Source: Hydrangea macrophylla (lineage: Eukaryota; Streptophyta; Magnoliopsida; Cornales; Hydrangeaceae). From it: a DNA stretch of 64,000 nucleotides. The position numbers were made by a program, and so were the translations under genes. The stretch spans positions 81,376,634-81,440,633 of the forward strand of contig CM066997.1 of NCBI GenBank assembly GCA_033977485.1, read 5' to 3'. Under the pieces are notes generated by a model. The model searched no databases. It was not told the DNA's origin and worked only from the letters and a program-made list of their open reading frames with translations. Of the stretch, positions 21,506-32,474 are shown piece after piece. The stretch's first letter is position 1. Every line of letters starts with the position of its first letter.

Positions 21506-22477
21506 CCATGATCTTTTGGTTGAAATTCAAATTATTTCATATGTTTTGCAGATTTAAAAACTGAGAAATTCTTACTCTTTTGTGAAATTCCTAATTAAAT
21601 ACTAAGAAATTCCTTAATCCTGAGAAAATTTTCATTAAAATACTAAGAAATTCCCTATTTCTCATTAAAAACTGAGAAATTCCCACTTTTTGTGAAATCC
21701 CTGATTAAAATACTGAGAAATTCCCATTTCTTTGTGAAATTTCTGATCCAATAAACGAAGAAATTTTGCATAAATAATAGCAAGGAATCACACAAATGGA
21801 TAACAAGTCTATCCAACAAGATGTGAGAAACAGATAGTTTACTAAGTAAAATTGCAAAACAATTGTGAAATGTCAATGTTATCATGTTTTTTCGCTAATT
21901 TTTTCTGAGTAATTTCCAGTAATGGGTTTTCTATTGACATGAATTTTCTTAGTTAACTGAACAATGATGAACAACTCCTCAATCAAAAATAAGATATAAA
22001 ACATTGAGATATTATAAAAAATTTCTAATGTGATCAGGATTTTGCAAAATTTCTCATTAAACTATTGAGAAATTCATACTCTTTTGTGAAATTTTTGAGA
22101 ACTTATGCTTCATTACAACTACTAAGCTTACAAGCCATTAAACTACTAAGTACATAAGCCAAACTATCGCATCCAAAAGCAACTTAGGGAGGTTATGCTC
22201 CCTTACAACCCCAAGCATATCGAATGGACTAAGCATGACATTCACACCACCAATCCTAAAAGCTTGATGCTTGCTCTTGTATTGTTTAACGATACGCACA
22301 GTGATATCATCATGCTTAGGTTTTGATATCTTGCATTTGAAGGAATGTGTCTTCAATAGCAGCACAACAACATTCATAGGTTTAGCAGAGTAAGGCTACC
22401 CCAATCCATTTTGCATTCACGGGTTCAAAATGTATAGGGTTTGTCGCATGTTACTTATGTTTATTCAACTATAAAAC
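21506..22477. other. AT-rich spacer between Tat and chromovirus E
   Basis: No element border is found inside. It contains a tandem of about five 42-bp units (21555-21750; unit core CTGAGAAATTCCCAYTTTTG), with a stray unit near 22060, and an unrecognised 79-codon frame at 22138-22377. Confidence 0.5.
22138..22377 (-). CDS. Unrecognised 79-residue frame
   Basis: This is an uninterrupted ATG-initiated minus-strand frame. It includes THSFKCKISKPKHDD, RIVKQYKSKHQAFRIGG and LSPFDMLGVVREHNLPKLLL. The lysine-rich, protein-like composition stands out from the AT-rich surroundings. I do not recognise the family. It may be a fragment of a larger coding exon or chance. Confidence 0.25.
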   Translation of the reverse strand: MNVVVLLLKTHSFKCKISKPKHDDITVRIVKQYKSKHQAFRIGGVNVMLSPFDMLGVVREHNLPKLLLDAIVWLMYLVV

Positions 22478-23084
22478 TGTCGCACTCCAACGTAGTTAAA
22501 ATAGAATTTTTTTTTTAATTTTTTCTATGATACGTGACAAGTTGAAGATTGTATGATTGTCCATAACAAGATAGAATCAATATAATATTTAACAAATGAA
22601 CATTGATAATAAACATGATAATTCTACGCATACTGCTATTAAATATAGTCACTGGAGTCATACATCTCATTATTACAATACCATAGACGGGAAAAGAAAA
22701 GAAAGTAATATCTTGGGCATAAGCTGTAGCACCTGAATTTCTCTAGAAATTCCCATTCCTGTTTAGTACTAGTTGATTCTGATTTCGAGGACGAAATCCT
22801 TTAATAAGTGGTGGAAGATGTAACACCTGTAATTTTCTTTTCATTAATAATATCAATTTTTTGAATTTCTGTTTTGGATCGACTACATTATTATACTATT
22901 ATTTTAATTACGTGATGGTATGATTACCATATAGACTGTAGTAACCATACCGACTCGACCATAATAAGATTTAACTTAGTCCCGTACCTGGACATTATAA
23001 ATAATACCAATTTGCACGTAATTCGAGACTGACACGCATACCGAGGAACTTATGCACATAAACCGAGGAAGTGGCACACAACCC

Positions 23085-23219
23085 AAGGTGGGCCCACATG
23101 GGCGGCCATGTGGCAACCACATGCCAACCTCTTGGACACATGTCCACTTGTTGGACACATGGCATAGCATGTACACATGCTCCATGACACCTAGCACATG
23201 CATCTCTCCTATATAAGCA
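23085..23219 (+). promoter_or_regulatory. Palindrome-rich U3 and TATA box of LTR C
   Basis: GTGGGCCCAC (23088-23097), CATGTGG-CAA-CCACATG (23107-23123), GGACACATGTCC (23134-23145) and CATGTACACATG (23168-23179) crowd the 110 bp before the TATA box CTATATAAG (about 23210-23217). Confidence 0.6.
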
Positions 23220-24689
23220 CACCTACATGCATACATACACACATTTGACACTCTTTGTCTTCATAATCTGCACCTATGTGAAGAAAGAGAGCTAGGAGTT
23301 ATAAATCCCATGGAAATATAGAAGAAAAACAAGGAGAAGAAGAAGGTGACACTATCTAAAGTTGAGTTCAAGCTCCACTAAGCTCACATCAACATCCAAG
23401 CTCAATTTCAAGCTTTGGTGAGTAATTGTGAGTAATCTAACTCAATTTAGAACATATATAGTATGTATTAATATTTAGTAGGAGTTTGACGTTGTTGTGT
23501 TGAAGTTTTCATTATATGCAAGACAAGTGCTTTAAATCTGAGAAACTGAACTTCCAACAGAATGTAGTTTAGTAAAATGAATGTTTTGAGGAGCCAAAAA
23601 TCGAAATTAAGCTAGGTTTTTGTGTGGTGAAAGCTAACTCATTTATCTACAAATAACTCTTCTATAGCTCAATCTAGAAATCACTCCATAGGTGAAATGC
23701 ATGTACAACAAAGTGTTATAAATTTGGAAAACAGAAACTTTCAGCAGAACATAGTTTAGTAAAATAAACGTTTGGAGTAGCTCCAAAATCTGAATTAGGC
23801 TAGGTTTTTTTGCGGAGAAAGCTAACTCATTTGTCTACAAATAACTCTTCTATAGCCTGGTCTAAAAATGAATCCTTCATAGGTGAAAGTCATGTACAAT
23901 GCAGTACTATAAATCTGGAATAGAGCAGTCCGAAAATATAGAAATGTCTAAGTAAAATAAATATTTTGAGCAGCTCAAAAATGTAATTGAAGCTAGATTT
24001 TTTTGTACATGAAGATGAGCCAAATACCTATAATGATCTACAAAGCAATTTATCATGCCTAAATAAATTATATTGTTCCAGTCAACACAATGAAAATGTT
24101 TCCTGGCAGATTGTGTAGCTTTTTATATAATGTTTTGTTTATGCTTTGTGTTGGTTGTTGTTGCTAGTTTTCCGGTACCTGTGTTGTTATGAAAATCTTG
24201 TGCTATGGTAGTCTTATTGCATAGATGAGTATGTTAAGGGCTTCATCTATATGTTTATTGGTATTAAATTCATGTTATAAATCCATGAGCTATGTGCTAT
24301 ATTTTCCATTGTTGTGAATATAGTTTAATGACCGTTGAAAGTTCATACCCAAACTATAAGTATGTTGTATGGCACGATTATTGCGTTGATAAGTGATCGG
24401 GAAAGTTTCCATCGTAAGTATATTGAGAGGTAAAACGGAATGTCGGACGTATAGTGAAATATTGATGGTTATAAATGGATGATATTAATAAACTAAACTA
24501 CGAAATGTACAAACGTGTAAATAATGATAAAACCTTCAATAATAGATTTTATGCGAATAAGGGACATTGGGCCTCGTTTCTAGTCATGTGACTACCGGTG
24601 AAAGTTGATTCGTGAACTTTCGTGTCGTGTTTGGATATTTCTTGCAAAGTTGGTCTTTCGGTAATTTCATAGAGTCGATTGAAGAGTTA

Positions 24690-25085
24690 TGTTTGTGTTC
24701 TTGATCTGAGGATTGGCATGACGTGTTTAGTCATGTGCGGATGACCTGAGGATCGTCATGACGTGTTCGATCAAGTAGTTGAATAGTTTTCCATACCCTT
24801 GGGCTGAGGATCAGCATAAAGTGTTCGGTTACATGCGGGTGACCTAAGGATCAGCATGACGTGTTCGACCAAGTGAATGTTAACATCCCGGAGGAGTTGT
24901 GAAAGGTTTTGTACCCTTGATCTGAGGATCGTCATGGAATGTTCGATTACGTGCGAGTGACCTGAGGATCGTCAATGATGTGTTCAATCAAGTGTTTGTT
25001 AATATCCCGCATTCTTGATATGAGGATTGTCATGACGTGTTCGGTCTTACGGCCCGAGGATCGTCAGTGACGTGTTCGATCAAGC
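24690..25085 (+). repeat. Internal minisatellite of LTR C
   Basis: GACCTGAGGATCGTCATGAC followed by GTGTTCGATCAAGTG recurs about eight times at uneven spacing. It sits at the same relative place as the arrays of LTRs A and B but has an unrelated sequence. Confidence 0.75.
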
Positions 25086-25344
25086 GATTCATTATAAAGT
25101 GTTGTTCTTTCTTCACCCGTAAATGCATTTGGAGTTAAGTCTTCTTTCAGTCAATATTGTTCGTCAGTTTAGTTCTTGGCTAAGTTTCAAAGAGTATGAT
25201 TGAGTTGAACGAGATTTGGTTTTGAGAATAAGTAATGATGATGAATAACTTACCTTGGTGGTGGTAACCTTAAGGGGGACCCTCACTTAGCTTAACTGGT
25301 AATGGCTTTTCATGCCACTGGACCTTCCATGTCCAGCCTTTGCA

Positions 25345-25443
25345 GGTTCAGAGGGAGCCGACTGCTATCAAGATGTGGACCTTACTACTGAAAAATATGC
25401 TGGTGAATAATACTTCGAGGAAGGCTACGGTTTCGCCAGCTGA
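25345..25443 (+). CDS. Acidic, aromatic LTR peptide frame (LTR C)
   Basis: Preceded by the acceptor-like CCTTTGCAG. The segment has one internal TAA and ends YFEEGYGFAS-stop at 25441-25443. The ending matches the other four chromovirus LTRs in this window. Confidence 0.25.
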
Positions 25444-25814
25444 AGATCTTGGAGCTTTTCTTTTGTCATAGTTCTGTTACTAATATGTTAATGATATAAT
25501 AGCTTAGATGACCTTGTAATCTGTATCTTTTGGTTATCTTTAGGTCTGTAATATACTACTGATGTAAGACTTGAATGTTTTAGTTTCCTGCTTCCGCTGA
25601 ACATAGTCATCTTCCCATATTATGTTATCGTTATAAGTTTGTTTGGACAATCAGGTGACATTCACAACCAGTCACGTGTCTACGAACCCATAAAGGAAAT
25701 TTATTTTTCCCTATTTTTGGTACTTCGGGGCGTGACATAAGCCCTACATCATAATAATAACAAGATCGGCATCTAGTGCCTCCAATTCTAACAAAAGTCT
25801 TCAACTTCTGTCCT

Positions 25815-25862
25815 CTAACTCACGAAGCCATAACCTTCCTCAGCATAATCCTCTTTCGGGTA
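25815..25862 (-). CDS. Acidic, aromatic LTR peptide frame (LTR E)
   Basis: A short minus-strand frame YPKEDYAEEGYGFVS-stop follows an in-frame TAA and an acceptor-like CTTGCAG. It has the same position and ending as in LTRs A, B and C. Confidence 0.25.
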   Translation of the reverse strand, partial: YPKEDYAEEGYGFVS

Positions 25863-26889
25863 TTAAGCTTCTGCAAGATCTGGACCTTTGATTGTCTAGG
25901 ACATGAAAGTCATCAGCTTGAATGCAAGCTGAGTAAGTAGACAATCTACACTTGGACAGACTCAGAAAACACTATTAGTCTGTTAAAAAGTAAATCGTTC
26001 CTCTTTATGCTTTAGAAAATCATTATCCTTAAGTCTAATTAATCCCTCTCTCGGCGTACTACATATGTTTGGAAACGTTCAACGACAATGTTCGAACTTT
26101 GGAAAAACACAACTGACATCAACCGATTGATTACTTTCGATGAATGGTCCAATGTGTATTAACTTGACGATCCGCTTTGAACCATCGGTTCAACCTTTAC
26201 AATTTGACTTGACTTTGGACCCTAAGCTCAATCGTTTCTTTACTTTAGACTATAGGTCCAATCTTTATTAACTTGACACTTTGCATGCAATCTGACATAA
26301 ATGCTGTTAGCCTGGAATATCGTTGCCTTACAGCCGTTAGGTTACCATCTTGTCATCACTTGCCCAACTTGGCCTATTACTTGACATATGTGCCCGACTT
26401 GGCCTTTGGTAACCCCATCTTATTCCATTCAGCCTTAGGAACTTCGTCGCCTTACGGCTATTAGGTTACCATCTTGTCATCACTTGCCCAACTTGGCTTT
26501 TGGTAACCCCATCTTGTTCTAACAGACATAATTGACTCATCTTTACTGCCCAAATGGCCTAATACCCTTTCACGATAGTACCGACAAGGTACTACCACAT
26601 TTACTATCATTGCCCAACTTGACCTGAGTGACGATCGAATTACAGCACGAATCTCATTACTCTTTGGTGAACGAAGCACAAGAACAAGACCGACAGATAT
26701 AATCATCTTGTTATCAGATTTAGCGTAACATCACATGTGGTACAAGTCGTTAATACGCATCATTATCGGGATCGGGTACTTAAGTATAACACTTTATTCT
26801 TTTGGAGATTATGTATCTCGCATGTATACAATCTACTAATTCAACTTATCACTCACTTACTATAGAAGACATGTTCTTTACTAAACCAG

Positions 26890-27628
26890 TAGGCTCGAGC
26901 GCTCGAGTGAGTTCGAGCACTCACCTTTGTAAATTTTAGGATTTCTTCTTCTTTCCATTATAAAAGTTGTCCATATCTAAAGTACAACTCTATCAACATG
27001 AAGTACAGCTTTTCCAGTAGCACATGAAAGCATATATAGCAAGGATATCTCAAGGTAACTATCGCAGCTCATAGTATACACCTCTTTATGCAGATCATCA
27101 TATATATATATAACATGTAACAAAGAAAATTTTCTTAACACTGCATAACTCGAGCGCTCAGGCCTAGCCTATTCTTTGGGCTTGAACGCTCGTGCCTGGT
27201 CTGAGCGCTCGGGTTTGACAATTTACGAACACCTTAGTTAGTTTATAACATAAATTCATAATTTCTCTCAATGCATGACCATGCAAAGCCATGGATCATG
27301 AATAACTTAAGAAAACAAGAATTAAGAGTGAGTATCAGTAACCACAAGATCTAGATGAACTAGATGATGAAATATGTAGTAGTGTGTCTATATGTGCTTG
27401 ATCAAGTTCCAATTTAACTCCAACAAGCTTCAAGTCTCCTCCTTATGTACTTTGATCTTCAAGAACTCAGCTCCAGAACTTCATGGTAGTTGTAATACAA
27501 GTGTTTGTATATGTGTGTGTGTGTGTATGTGTGTGTGTGTGTGAGTGAGTGAGTGATTGGATCATGGATTAGAGGCCATGCATGGTGAATATGAGTATAT
27601 GTGTATGCAAAAATGCATAAGCTCTCAA

Positions 27629-27676
<48 letters not shown>

Positions 27677-27795
27677 GCTCTCTGGTAACCAGAGTTTAAA
27701 ACAAGATAAATGCTGAAATATGAGGAGTATTTATAGAGTTTCCAAGCCCAGGGCAAAATAGCATTTTTACTCATTTTAAAGCTCGAGCGCTCTGG
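26890..27795. promoter_or_regulatory. CGAGCGCTCG palindromes of LTR E
   Basis: The perfect palindrome CTCGAGCGCTCGAG is at 26894-26907. Shorter copies occur at 27151, 27184, 27203 and 27781. Offsets from the LTR start (about 182-193, 763-823 and 1067-1080) resemble the two-cluster plan of LTRs A and B. Confidence 0.55.
27510..27672. repeat. (GT)n and (CT)n microsatellites in LTR E
   Basis: A GT-rich run ends near 27548, then GAGT repeats, and an almost pure CT run covers 27634-27672. On the sense (minus) strand of the LTR these fall just downstream of the TATA box. Confidence 0.85.
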
Positions 27796-27974
27796 GCTCC
27801 TGATACAGCAATCCCTCTATTGTTTCAAGGATCCAAAGGGTCAAGTATATATATACATCCTTGTAACTCATAACCAAAGTTCAATGTATACGATAGTAAC
27901 TTACATGTATGGATATGAAAATACAGAAATACATCCATATATAGATAAATACAAGTAAAAGGGCTGGTGTTACA

Positions 27975-28013
27975 TATCTCTACCATCCAACAAAAGATTT
28001 TGTCCCTGAAATC
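27975..28013 (-). other. PPT and pre-PPT hairpin of element E
   Basis: Minus-strand GATTTCAGGGACAAAATC (27996-28013) keeps a 5-bp stem (GATTT/AAATC). Its top two pairs are mismatched, unlike B, C and D. The purine-rich GTTGGATGGTAGAGATA leads to the LTR start. Confidence 0.6.
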
Positions 28014-28024
28014 TAAGCTAAGAC

Positions 28025-28469
28025 TCACAAAACAACTCCGGGTACTTCTCGCATTATGAACTCGATCTCCCATGAAGCTTCTCGTTCGTCATGGTGTTTC
28101 CATTGAGCTTTAACCATCAGGATCTCCTTGTTCCTTAGCTTCTTGATCACTCTTCCCAAGATTCTCGTTGGTCTTTCAGTATATGATACTCTATTGTCCA
28201 CTTTGATATCTTGGAAGTCGATCTTGTGCGTTGATCTGTGCACGTACTTCCTCAACATGATGATGTGGAACACATTGTGTACTCTGGACATCTTTGGCGG
28301 CAGTGCTAACCTGTAAGCAAATTTCTCCATGCGTTCCAGAATCTCAAATGGTCCAATATAGCAGGGCAAAAGCTTTCCTCTCTTCTATCCAAATCTCACT
28401 ATTCCTCTTACTGGAGAAACTTTCAACAAAACATGATCTCCGACACAAAATTTGTCCTGACACAGAATT
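28025..28469 (-). pseudogene. pol: Chromovirus E integrase C-terminus and chromodomain
   Basis: The minus-strand frame shows GDHVLLKVSPVRGIVRFG, a TAG, KRGKLLP, YIGPFEILERM and VHNVFHI. A chromodomain-like end follows (KAQWKHHDEREASWEIE). The catalytic core is absent because the LTR of element D begins at 28470. The TAG is an extra codon shared with element B. The last segment (VPGVVL) is shifted relative to relatives. Confidence 0.75.
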
Positions 28470-30596
28470 TATCACGACTCATCCCCCTACGGTTGAAAAT
28501 AGGACACGTGACACTTCACCAAGGCTCATCCAATTTATTAAAAGATTATAGCAGCAGAAAAAGAGCATTCAAAATATTTGGAAATAATACCCTCCGAGTT
28601 ATAAAATCCGTATAAAATTAAAAACATAATTATATTTTGAAACGAATGAATTTATGTTGAAAAGGTCCTAAACGTACCCTAAGAACTAATCAAAGCATTT
28701 AAATAATTTTCGGAAGGGGTAGAAAAAGAAAATATGCAAGGGTTATTTCGACTGGTCGAACGACCTCCTTCAACCAGGCGAAGGACCCCCTGGCAGAATT
28801 AACTTTGACATCAAAATTTTGCCAAGAAGTCACCCAACCTTTCACATTTCCAACACTCCAACCTTATGCACGTTATTTCCAACACTTCCAACTACAACAA
28901 GACTTCAAGAACATCATTAAACTATAGCAATCTATGAAAGGAAACGATAACAGAACAATCTAAGGCTTGTTTGGCTTGATTCACAAAAGTTCTATCAACA
29001 TTCATTCAAAAATTGAATTTGACTAGGTAAGCATTCAAAACATGAATCCACGAGTTCAGATTCGCTATAAACTTAACTAAAAGGCATTTTGAAACATATT
29101 ACAACCTCACTAATCCATTCCAAAGTTCTAAGTTACGTACATAATCCGAACTACCCAAAATTACATAATTTAGAATGGAAACAAAAATATTTACAAGGAT
29201 GATTCCTGTAGTCCCACAGCCTCACCCTTCATGGTTCTTCTTGCCTTTCTTCTTATCACCTACAATGGAGTAAATCTCCACTGCTCAGCTATATGCTGAG
29301 TGTACAATTCTAAGCATATGCATATATGACAATTCATGCTTTAAAACATCAAAACACGTCAAAATAGTCTCTAGGGAGAGGGACCCGCATTCATCCGGTA
29401 TACTGGCAAGTCTTAAATCTTAAACCGTGATGCCAATGGCTAGTCCAAGGTCCCTCAACCATTGCATCCAACTACTCTAGCTGGGCCGATTCCCAAACCA
29501 AGCAAGTAGCCATCGCTACTATAACTCTCAAACATCAAGAGGCTTTCCCCGGCATAAATTTGTATCAAACTCTCCTTTGACTCACATAGACATCTTGCAT
29601 GCTCACGTAATCACAAAGACATGCTTTTTATACATTTTCACGTGCATAATTAACGAGCCTAATTAATACATGAATTTGGCCCGAACCAAAATATCAAGTC
29701 GGATAATCAAAACATGTAATCTCCTATAATACATAGGTTTAGAATTCATACCTTAAGCTATGATCTTAAGATTTCATAAGGATCGTAAGAATACCGATAC
29801 TAAGCTAAATCTCCAATTATATGCAAAACCTATAAGTTTTACATGGTTTTTTTTCCAAAATTCCAATATTAGGATTTTATAAAAACTAAGCCAAACAAGG
29901 TCTAAGGGGTATCAAATTGAACCCCTTACCTTATGGAGTTCGAATATGAAATTTGGAGAAAAACTGACGAACGAACGGACATCGATTTGTGTCTTGAAGA
30001 TCTAAGCAACCAAATCTCCCTCTTTAGCTCTCAACTTAGGTTTTATGAAAACTTTATAAATGAAAAAATCTCATGAGTTTCTATATATAGCCTCAACTCT
30101 CAGAAATTATGTTTAACTCCCCATGAGTTCTCAAAACTTATAATTATCTACCCAAAATGTCTTAATGTCCAAGTTATCAATCTACGAGGGAAACTATAAA
30201 TTATAAAAGTTCTCGTCTAATTTTCGTTTGTCACCGTACTTACGTTCTGAAAACTATTTTCGTAGAATTTCTAGATAACCTACCTTCTATGCAACATATT
30301 ACATGGGTAATCGCTATAACATTCAAAACGATCTTAAACGAGAACAAAACTACCAAAAAGTATCTAAAACACGTAAAATATATTATTCACAATTACTAGA
30401 TAACGTCAACTAACATTTAAGTCATATAAATGCCATTTAATCACGTCAATGCCTCATGATTTACCAACTTCCCATGCCCTCGATTGATACTCCATATTGA
30501 CTCACAGTCAACCTCATTTCGATTATTAATCAACATTAATAATTCCAGAATTTTAAATATGCATTAAAATGTTTATTTTTCGGGACGGCTGTGACG
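28470..30596 (-). repeat. 3' LTR of chromovirus D
   Basis: The minus-strand start is CGTCACAGCCGTCCCG (TG mutated to CG), just after a PPT. The end is GAGTCGTGATA at 28470. A TATA box CTATATATAG lies at 30081-30090. Its sequence differs from LTRs A, B, C, E and G. It interrupts the integrase of E, so D inserted into E. The distal TSD copy cannot be checked. Confidence 0.75.
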
Positions 30597-30633
30597 ACTC
30601 TCCCCTCTAAAAAGGAAGTTTGTCTCCAAACTT
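30597..30633 (-). other. PPT and pre-PPT hairpin of element D
   Basis: Minus-strand AAGTTTGGAGACAAACTT (30616-30633) is a perfect 7-bp stem with a GAGA loop. The purine run TTTTTAGAGGGGAGAG follows and the LTR begins. Confidence 0.7.
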
Positions 30634-30638
30634 ATATC

Positions 30639-31344
30639 TCATGAGTCGAAAAGATACGAATGCTCATTACTCATCTTTTGCTCCTTCTCCCACGTCGCTT
30701 CCTCGACTGTATGACTGCGCCATAACAATTTTACCATTGGAATCGTCTTTATTCTCAACACTTGGTCCTTCTGATCCAAGATCTCTACTGGATGCTCTAC
30801 ATAGGTCAAGTCCTCTTGGATTTGTAATGATTCCGGTACTATGATCTTACTCGTATCTGTCATACATCGTCTCAATATTGACACATGAACTATATTATGT
30901 ACCAATGCTAATTCAAAAGATAAGGCCAGTTGGTAAGCCACTGGTCCTACTCTCTCTAGGATCTTAAACAATCCTATGAATCTCAGATTAAGTTTCCCTC
31001 TTTTCCGAAATCGAACAATGTCTTTCGAAGGTGATACTCTCAAGTATACAAAGTCTCCTACTTCGAATGTCATCGGTCGTCGCTTAGAGTTGGCATAACT
31101 CTTATAACGATTCTGAGCTACCTTAAGTCACTCCTGGATGTACTTCACCTTCTCAGTGTCAACTAAAAATCGGTGATCGACATTTACGCCCATATAAAGC
31201 TTCATACGGTGCTATAGCAATACTTGACTAAAAATTATTGTTGTAAGCAAATTTGATTAAGGGTAAGTGCTTCTCCCAATCGCTTCCAAAGTCTAGAACA
31301 CAAAGTCTAAGCATATATAGATTCTGGTGTAATAAACCGATGAA
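30639..31344 (-). pseudogene. pol: Chromovirus D integrase C-terminus and chromodomain
   Basis: The end of the integrase core is seen as [20 protein letters not shown] (about 31290) and PYEALYGRKCRSP (about 31195), with stops in between. Then an open frame from 31073 reads FEVGDFVYLRVSPSKDIVRF, VAYQLALSFELALVHNIVHV and a chromodomain (VKLLWRSHTVEEATWE). It is typical of Tekay/Del. The zinc finger and most of the DDE core are missing at the junction with 31345. Confidence 0.85.
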
Positions 31345-32474
31345 CTCTTTTTTTTAGACGCAGCTGTCCTATTTATAGATTCCCAGAACTAACCTTACTT
31401 TCAATCGATTGAAGTAGCTTTGATCGATCGAACTTTCGGTTGATTGAAGTTCTTTCAATCGATCGAACCTATCTTGACTTCAATCGATCAAAACTCTTTC
31501 GATCGATCAAACTTATCTTGACATCATCCTCATGTGTTTTTCCAAGAATCCTAGCAGAGCTAAGAGTGGGACCTCCTAGGCTCTTTATTGTTGGCTCAGA
31601 CCAGCTATTAATTCCTATGACCAAACTCTTTGATCAGCGAATTAACCAACTGATCAGTTAACGTTTACTCCACTATAAAACGATAACTGAACTCCAACAC
31701 AAAAGAACATATCCGAAGCAATAACTAGACTTGCATAGTGTACTAAATGTCCCTCTACCGTCAGCATTCATAATCATATTCAAGTAGTCGGATAACTGTT
31801 ACTGGCAACCTGAATGATGATTAAATCTTCCATTCCTTGAGTCCCATTCACCTCTCATGATTACCAAACATGTTGATAACTACTTATCAACAAGACTACA
31901 GTTCTCAGTAATCAACTTGGTGACAATCTCAAGGGAATGCTTACTCTTTATCAGAGGGTAGATTCTATCTTGATAATATATGTTCACAACCCTATGAAAG
32001 ATACCCCTGTGTTGATCTTTAAGACCTCACTTATTGGTAAGTCAAAGCAGTCACATCCATAGTCTGTGTCCATAATCGTCTCAAGATTGAGAACACGTAC
32101 CTTATATAAGTTATGAGTTCCTATCGACTATTGACAATTTTAAGTGTCAATATGAAAGCTCAGGTCCGTTAATGCACTATAAGCACTAGCATATTAACTA
32201 AGATTTATATACTCTAGTGATTAAGATTCATCACTTCATCTAAATGGTAGTCAATCATGCTACAGTGTACACCTGATGAGATATCCAGTCTCATCATCCA
32301 CTGTGACAAGTTCTAAGTGTCAAAGAATAGTAATTCGTATCTCATTTGTATGCATCTCATACATACATGAATTACTTACTATGATACTTAAGGATTAACA
32401 ATCATATCATGAAAGAAACATATATAATGAAATGTAAAACTGATATCCATATATTAAAATGTCAATGTCTCATA
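31345..32474 (-). repeat. Truncated second copy of the unplaced LTR
   Basis: This is the inverted paralogue of 2771-6558. On the minus strand it starts TATGAGACATTGACATTTT at 32474 and runs past the TATA box (about 31370-31383), then stops; the last 3' part is missing. It lacks the solo LTR present in the other copy: the intact target, with ATGAC (GTCAT on the other strand), is at 31617-31621. Confidence 0.85.

Larger units (their letters stand above)
22720..25742 (+). mobile_element. Chromovirus C, reduced to one LTR plus scraps
   Basis: TSDs TAAGC (22720-22724 and 25738-25742) bound it. The left LTR keeps only about 20 bp (TGTAGCACCTGAATTTCTCT, from 22725). About 55 bp of interior follows, with the hairpin GATTTCGAGGACGAAATC (22781-22798) and PPT. 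The complete 3' LTR is 22819-25737 (TGTAACACCTG...GGGGCGTGACA). A large deletion removed gag, pol and most of the 5' LTR. Confidence 0.85.
22478..27974 (-). repeat. 3' LTR of chromovirus E, split by element C
   Basis: On the minus strand it starts TGTAACACCAGCCC at 27974, right after a PPT, runs to 25743 and resumes at 22719. It ends GGAGTGCGACA at 22478. The C insertion with its TAAGC duplication accounts for 22720-25742. A TATA box (CTATAAATACTCC) is at about 27724-27738. Without C the LTR is about 2.5 kb. Confidence 0.8.
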
